DNA of 8,926 nt from a bacterium. Lineage in GTDB: Bacteria > SZUA-79 > Acidulodesulfobacterales > Acidulodesulfobacteraceae. Location of the stretch: assembly GCA_021800745.1 (NCBI GenBank), contig JAJYYS010000063.1:1-8926 (forward strand), given 5' to 3'. Below the pieces are notes generated by a model. It was not told the DNA's origin. It saw only the letters and a program-made list of their open reading frames with translations, and made no database searches. The translations under genes and the position numbers were made by a program. The first letter of the stretch is position 1; each line of letters starts with the position of its first letter. Shown here piece by piece: positions 5,774 to 8,926 of the stretch.

Positions 5774-6685
5774 ATGGCTGTAACGGTTATAGGTTCCATA
5801 GCGATAGACAATATAGAAACTCCTTTCGATAAAACGGGAGACGTTCTGGGAGGTTCAGCAACCTATTTTTCGCTGGCGGCGTCTTTTTTAACCGACGTGA
5901 AAATCATAGGCACGGTAGGAAATGATTTCGACAGGAAGCATTTAAGCGTTTTTAAGAACAGATCGATAGACGTTAAAGGGATAAAGACAGAAGAGGGAAA
6001 AACTTTCAGGTGGAAAGGCAGATACGGATACGACATGTCCGACCCGGAAACCCTTATGACCGAACTCGGGGTATTTTCTTCATTTAAACCTGCCGTTCCG
6101 CACGGCTCAAAAAACGATATGCTTTTTCTTGCCAATATAGACCCGGATATTCAGTTCGACGCATTAAAGCAGATGGGCGCCCCAAGGCTCACCGCCCTCG
6201 ATACCATGAATTTTTGGATTGAAGGAAAAAAAGAAAAACTTATGAAAGTTCTCGGACTGGCCGATATATTTATTGTAAACGAATCCGAGGCAAGACTTTT
6301 GACAGGGGAGTCCTCAATTTTTTCGTGCGCTAAAACTATTTTTAAATCAGGCGCTAAAATATTAATTTTAAAAAGAGGCGCTTACGGAGCCACTATGTTT
6401 TTTGAAAACAAATTTTTTATGGTTCCGGCTTATCCCTTAGAAAACGTAATAGACCCTACCGGCGCGGGAGATTCTTTTGCAGGCGGATTTTTAGGATATA
6501 TCGACAATACCGGCGATATGACGTTCGACAATCTGAAAAAAGCTCTCGTATTCGGAAATATAATGGCGTCTTTTGCCGTAGAGGGCTTTTCGGTAAACAG
6601 ATTTTTGTCCATAAGCGGCGGCGAAATTAAAGACAGGTTTAAAAAATTCAGGGAAATGACTTATTTTGAGGAACTTTCCGAATAG
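5774..6685 (+). CDS. PfkB-family (ribokinase-like) carbohydrate or nucleoside kinase
   Basis: This is a cytoplasmic ATP-dependent kinase of 303 residues, normal for the PfkB fold. The second PfkB signature is clear: DPTGAGDSFAGGFLGY (227-242), with D233 as the expected catalytic base. Substrate-side features include GGSATYFS (26-33), the lid region around TFRWKGRYGYD (77-87), and VNESEARLLTG (168-178). The first PfkB signature is not in its classic form. From memory it resembles a kinase subfamily of deltaproteobacteria with the same GGSATYFS, DTMNFWI and VPAYPLE segments. The substrate is unknown. Opposite an operon with mtnP and purine genes, a nucleoside kinase (adenosine, inosine) or a methylthioribose-related role is possible but is inference. 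The ATG at 5774 follows AAAGGA (5764-5769). Spacing to its neighbours (38 and 26 bases) suggests one transcript. Confidence 0.9.
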   Translation: MAVTVIGSIAIDNIETPFDKTGDVLGGSATYFSLAASFLTDVKIIGTVGNDFDRKHLSVFKNRSIDVKGIKTEEGKTFRWKGRYGYDMSDPETLMTELGVFSSFKPAVPHGSKNDMLFLANIDPDIQFDALKQMGAPRLTALDTMNFWIEGKKEKLMKVLGLADIFIVNESEARLLTGESSIFSCAKTIFKSGAKILILKRGAYGATMFFENKFFMVPAYPLENVIDPTGAGDSFAGGFLGYIDNTGDMTFDNLKKALVFGNIMASFAVEGFSVNRFLSISGGEIKDRFKKFREMTYFEELSE

Positions 6686-6694
6686 CTTATATTT

Positions 6695-6709
6695 ATAATT
6701 ATAAATTAA
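6695..6709 (+). repeat. 15-bp AT-rich direct repeat, copy 2
   Basis: This is an exact second copy of ATAATTATAAATTAA (first at 5732-5746). It fills most of the 26-base gap between the kinase and the TPR lipoprotein gene, where a ribosome site would be expected and none is seen. Confidence 0.4.
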
Positions 6710-6711
6710 AT

Positions 6712-7503
6712 ATGCATAAAGCAGTTAAAACCTTGAAATTAGCCGTCTTATTTTTTCTCGCAACGTTTGTTTTTGCGGCATTATCCGGTTGCGGCCTGTC
6801 GCAGGTTCCTAAAAAAAGCAGGCTTAAATCCAACCTTTACTACAGGCTAGGCGTAGGTTTTTACCAGAACGGAAATTTTATAAAAGCGATGCAGGAGTTT
6901 ATAAAAGCTAAAAACCTGAATCCCTATTCGGCTAAAAACTACAATGCCATAGGAATGGTTTATATGGAAACGGCCAGAGAAGCCCAAGCGGTAAAAAATT
7001 TCAAGGAAGCAGTAAGAATTAATCCTAAATTTTCGGATGCCTATTATAATTTGGCCATTATTTACATTAAAAGAAAAGATTATGCGCCCGCTGAAATATA
7101 TCTAAAAAAAGCGCTGAAAAATCCTTTTTACAACAGACCGTACCAGAGCTATACCCAGCTGGCAAAAATATATTTTGCGGAAAATAAGCCTGAAAAAGCA
7201 AAAAAAATATTAATTATATCCAAGCTGCTCGATAAGAAATATTTTTTAACATATTATTATCTTGGCAAATATTATCTCGTTAAAGGACGTTTAGACAAAA
7301 GCCTTTATAACTTTAAAAAAACTTTAAAGCTCGATATGTTTTTTACGCCTGCGAAATATTACGAGGGAGTGATATATTTTAACCAAAAAAGATATAATAA
7401 GGCCAAAATAATATTTTCTTCCGTATATGAACAGAATAAAACTAACGAATACGGAATGAAATCTTTAGATTATCTAAAAAAAATAATGCTGTATTTAAAA
7501 TAG
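6712..7503 (+). CDS. pilF: TPR lipoprotein, PilF/PilW/Tgl-like type IV pilus assembly factor
   Basis: The 263-residue protein starts with a lipoprotein signal: a basic N terminus, a hydrophobic core at about 9-23 and the lipobox LSGC with C27. About six tandem tetratricopeptide repeats follow, from residue 42 to 250. The clearest are LGVGFYQNGNFIKAMQEFIKA, AIGMVYMETAREAQAVKNF and NLAIIYIKRKDYAPAEIYLKKAL, each followed by an NP- or D-type turn. PilF/PilW/Tgl lipoproteins have this design and help the PilQ secretin assemble in the outer membrane. The gene is followed 10 bases later by rodZ, the same order as pilF-rodZ in gammaproteobacteria, which strengthens the call. The protein is basic, with many Lys and Tyr. 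No ribosome site is seen before the ATG at 6712; the leader is nearly pure A/T. A generic TPR lipoprotein remains possible. Confidence 0.85.
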   Translation: MHKAVKTLKLAVLFFLATFVFAALSGCGLSQVPKKSRLKSNLYYRLGVGFYQNGNFIKAMQEFIKAKNLNPYSAKNYNAIGMVYMETAREAQAVKNFKEAVRINPKFSDAYYNLAIIYIKRKDYAPAEIYLKKALKNPFYNRPYQSYTQLAKIYFAENKPEKAKKILIISKLLDKKYFLTYYYLGKYYLVKGRLDKSLYNFKKTLKLDMFFTPAKYYEGVIYFNQKRYNKAKIIFSSVYEQNKTNEYGMKSLDYLKKIMLYLK

Positions 7504-7513
7504 GGCATGTTTT

Positions 7514-8320
7514 ATGGATAGCGAAACGCCGGAAAGGGTAGGGGAATATCTCAAAGCCAGCAGGGAATCTATAGGACTTGCCGTCGATGAAGTTTCGCTT
7601 ATTACTAAAATCAGGGCGCAGTATATTGAAGCTATTGAAAACGGCGATTTTTCGATATTTTCCTCGCCCCATCTGCTTAAGGGTTATGTAAAACTTCTCG
7701 CGAAAACCGTGAAAGCGGACGAAGCAAAAGCCGTCGCACTTCTGGAAACGGATGCCGGAGAAAATTTCAAGGGTAAGCACATAGAAGATATAGTCGGAAA
7801 AAAATTCAAAGAAGAGATACGAAAGTCCGAGGAATTTAAAAAAAGAATTATAGTTATAGTTGTTGCGGGCATCCTTGTTATAATTTTATCGTATGCGACA
7901 ATTAAGGTTTACGAATACATTAAAACCTCGCCGGGAATACATATAGCTATGCCGTTTAAATCCCTATCTAAAAAGTTAGTTCCGGAGGGCGGTTCATCTG
8001 CTAAAGGCAAGCCAGTGGAAATACCGGAAACAATAACAGGGCATAAACCCGAAGTTAACTATGCCGTAGTTTTAAAAGGAAACGTTGTTAAGAGAACATG
8101 GGTCGCCGTTAAAATAGACGGCGGCAATACAGCGACTTCAATGCTTTATGCCGGAGACAAGGAAGCCTGGAAAGCAAAAAAAAGATTACGTATCAAAATA
8201 GGCAATGCCGGAGGCATTATTTTAGATTATAACGGAAAAGCTCTAGGAAAGCCCGGAGGCGAAAAACAGGTGGTGACGCTGACATTCCCGCCTAAGCATA
8301 AAGCCGGAGGAAATAAATAA
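7514..8320 (+). CDS. rodZ: RodZ-like protein: N-terminal HTH, one TM helix, C-terminal DUF4115 domain
   Basis: RodZ links the MreB cytoskeleton to the cell-wall elongation machinery at the inner membrane. The domain order fits: a Xre-like helix-turn-helix of the HTH_25 type at about 8-70 (GEYLKASRESIGL, then VSLITKIRAQYIEAIENGDF and PHLLKGYVKLLAK), a charged linker, one membrane helix at about 111-130 preceded by KK-R, a periplasmic linker rich in Gly, Pro and Lys, and a C-terminal beta domain (about 185-258) with the typical W196 segment and IGNAGGIILDYNGKALG (229-245). At 268 residues it is shorter than E. coli RodZ (337), mainly in the periplasmic linker. The ATG at 7514 has AGGG at 7502-7505 as ribosome site, overlapping the pilF stop. 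The HTH in this family binds MreB, not DNA, so it should not be read as a regulator. Confidence 0.87.
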   Translation: MDSETPERVGEYLKASRESIGLAVDEVSLITKIRAQYIEAIENGDFSIFSSPHLLKGYVKLLAKTVKADEAKAVALLETDAGENFKGKHIEDIVGKKFKEEIRKSEEFKKRIIVIVVAGILVIILSYATIKVYEYIKTSPGIHIAMPFKSLSKKLVPEGGSSAKGKPVEIPETITGHKPEVNYAVVLKGNVVKRTWVAVKIDGGNTATSMLYAGDKEAWKAKKRLRIKIGNAGGIILDYNGKALGKPGGEKQVVTLTFPPKHKAGGNK

Positions 8321-8335
8321 ACTGCTTTTCACCCA

Positions 8336-8366
8336 AATCCCTATATAGGATTTATATATAGGGATT
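8336..8366. terminator. 12-bp stem-loop between convergent genes, possible bidirectional terminator
   Basis: AATCCCTATATA (8336-8347) pairs perfectly with TATATAGGGATT (8355-8366) around a 7-base loop. It begins 15 bases after the rodZ stop and lies between convergent genes, where a terminator is expected. There is no T tract on either strand (GCCGG follows on plus, TGGGTG on minus), so intrinsic termination would be weak. It may instead be an mRNA 3' end stabiliser. A shorter palindrome, CCTATATAGG (8340-8349), lies within it. Confidence 0.5.
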
Positions 8367-8385
8367 GCCGGAATTGCTTAATAAT

Positions 8386-8456
8386 GTCATTGCGAGCAAA
8401 GCGAAGCAATCCCCATCGCGTAGATTGCTTCGTCGTCTTCGACTTCTCGCAATGAC
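8386..8456. repeat. 71-base compound palindromic repeat, GTCATTGCGAG type (MITE/REP-like)
   Basis: The ends GTCATTGCGAG (8386-8396) and CTCGCAATGAC (8446-8456) are exact 11-bp inverted repeats. An inner pair, CGAAGCAATC (8402-8411) and GATTGCTTCG (8423-8432), is exact over 10 bp, and GTCG-TCTT-CGAC (8432-8443) can form a small side hairpin. This arrangement and sequence match a palindromic element that I recall from many unrelated bacterial genomes, always intergenic and multicopy. It encodes nothing. No target-site duplication is obvious in the flanks. Its position between convergent genes is typical of tolerated insertion. Confidence 0.8.
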
Positions 8457-8504
8457 TGGATATTGGAATTTATTTATATAGTTTCTAAATCGGGATTCGG
8501 ACAT

Positions 8505-8926
8505 TCATGCTTTTTTATCCCCTTTAATTTTATATCCGATTTTATCGAAAATTAAAGACACAGCTAATAGGAGCAGGGATATCGCCGGTACGATAAATAC
8601 TAAATCATCGTCTTCTATATTAACTTTTAATCCCTGAAGCCCCCAGTATATTCCAAAACTGATAAGAAGAACGGACGCTATTCCTTTAATCCAGTGCGAA
8701 GGTATTTTTTTGAAATATCTTCGCAAATAAATCGACAACATTAAAATTATAACGGAACTGACTATAAGAGCGGAAATTACCGAAAGCCATTGGTTTTCCG
8801 TAATAGCAAGCGGAACTGCTACCACCGCTACTTCGAATGCTTCTATTATGACGGCGTTTAAGGCGACGATGAAATGCCTGAACGAACATTTCTCATGCTT
8901 TACTATGGCCGCTTCAGCTTTTTTAA
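8505..8926 (-). CDS. C-terminal part of a multi-helix membrane protein (possibly COG4280/FTR1-like), start beyond window
   Basis: The minus-strand frame is open without a stop from the window edge to TAA at 8505, giving 139 visible residues. A GTG at 8825 could serve as a start, but the frame upstream of it is clearly protein-like (FIVALNAVIIEAFEVAVVAVPL), so I treat the gene as partial. Four hydrophobic segments are visible: around that stretch, then WLSVISALIVSSVIILMLSI, WIKGIASVLLISFGIYWGL and LVFIVPAISLLLLAVSLIF, with a basic tail. The intramembrane IIEAFEV motif resembles the EGxE-type motif of FTR1-like permeases and the uncharacterised COG4280 family, which also has a P...K...FG.YW..EGL segment like the one here. 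That match is from memory. Function is unknown; transport is a reasonable inference. The gene converges on rodZ. Confidence 0.78.
   Translation of the reverse strand, partial: KKAEAAIVKHEKCSFRHFIVALNAVIIEAFEVAVVAVPLAITENQWLSVISALIVSSVIILMLSIYLRRYFKKIPSHWIKGIASVLLISFGIYWGLQGLKVNIEDDDLVFIVPAISLLLLAVSLIFDKIGYKIKGDKKA

Noticed and set aside
7514..8320. A DNA-binding transcription regulator
   Set aside because: The HTH is followed by a membrane helix and a periplasmic DUF4115 domain, which identifies RodZ; its HTH contacts MreB.
8386..8456. A tRNA or small structured RNA gene
   Set aside because: The fold is a simple nested palindrome without cloverleaf arms or a CCA/T-arm consensus, and it matches a known type of dispersed repeat.
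8825..8825. GTG at 8823-8825 as the true start of the right-edge gene
   Set aside because: The same frame continues upstream to the window edge without a stop and encodes a plausible membrane helix, so the gene most likely starts outside the window.
8686..8889. A 67-codon minus-strand frame near the right edge
   Set aside because: It is out of frame with the membrane protein that is open across the same stretch, and its Arg/Ser-rich translation is not protein-like.
1..8926. CRISPR array, phage, toxin-antitoxin or other defence genes
   Set aside because: No regularly spaced repeats, integrase, nuclease or toxin-like small gene pair was found; every sizeable frame is assigned to a housekeeping or membrane family.

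Overview
This window is mostly housekeeping DNA from an AT-rich bacterium that is probably Gram-negative. Two predicted lipoproteins, a PilF-like pilotin candidate and a RodZ-like cell-shape protein point to an envelope with an outer membrane, type IV pili and MreB. The PfkB kinase resembles a subfamily I associate with deltaproteobacteria such as Geobacter. A low-GC lineage in or near the Desulfobacterota is therefore my best guess, from memory of the families and not from a search.

Layout. Positions 1-5417 hold six genes on the minus strand. In order of transcription they are purH, purD, a small four-helix DMT/SMR-type membrane protein, tsaC, mtnP and purE, the last cut by the left window edge. 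Gaps are 38, -14, 3, 61 and 27 bases, so they probably form one operon. It combines de novo purine synthesis (PurH, PurD, PurE) with methylthioadenosine salvage (MtnP) and the first step of tRNA t6A synthesis (TsaC). A 156-base AT-rich region (5418-5573) separates it from a plus-strand group at 5574-8320: a 53-residue lipoprotein, a PfkB-family kinase, a TPR lipoprotein (PilF-like) and a RodZ-like protein, with gaps of 38, 26 and 10 bases. The divergent region holds a perfect 12-bp inverted repeat whose arms each contain a TAGAAT -10-like box. Both boxes have plausible -35 partners, so the two predicted promoters face each other.

Right end. The plus-strand group converges on a minus-strand membrane protein gene that runs off the right edge (8505-8926). 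The 184-base gap holds a strong 12-bp stem-loop and a 71-base compound palindrome of the widespread GTCATTGCGAG...CTCGCAATGAC type, which looks like a mobile, MITE-like dispersed repeat.

How the genes fit together. MtnP releases adenine and methylthioribose-1-phosphate from methylthioadenosine and so links salvage to the purine pool that PurH, PurD and PurE build. The divergent PfkB kinase could be a nucleoside or sugar kinase in the same metabolism, but its substrate cannot be read from the sequence. PilF and RodZ are envelope proteins whose adjacency is also seen in gammaproteobacteria. I see no CRISPR array, tRNA, rRNA, IS element, phage gene or defence system. No obviously novel multi-gene system is present; the best leads are the face-to-face promoter dyad, the palindromic repeat, the small lipoprotein and the kinase of unknown substrate.
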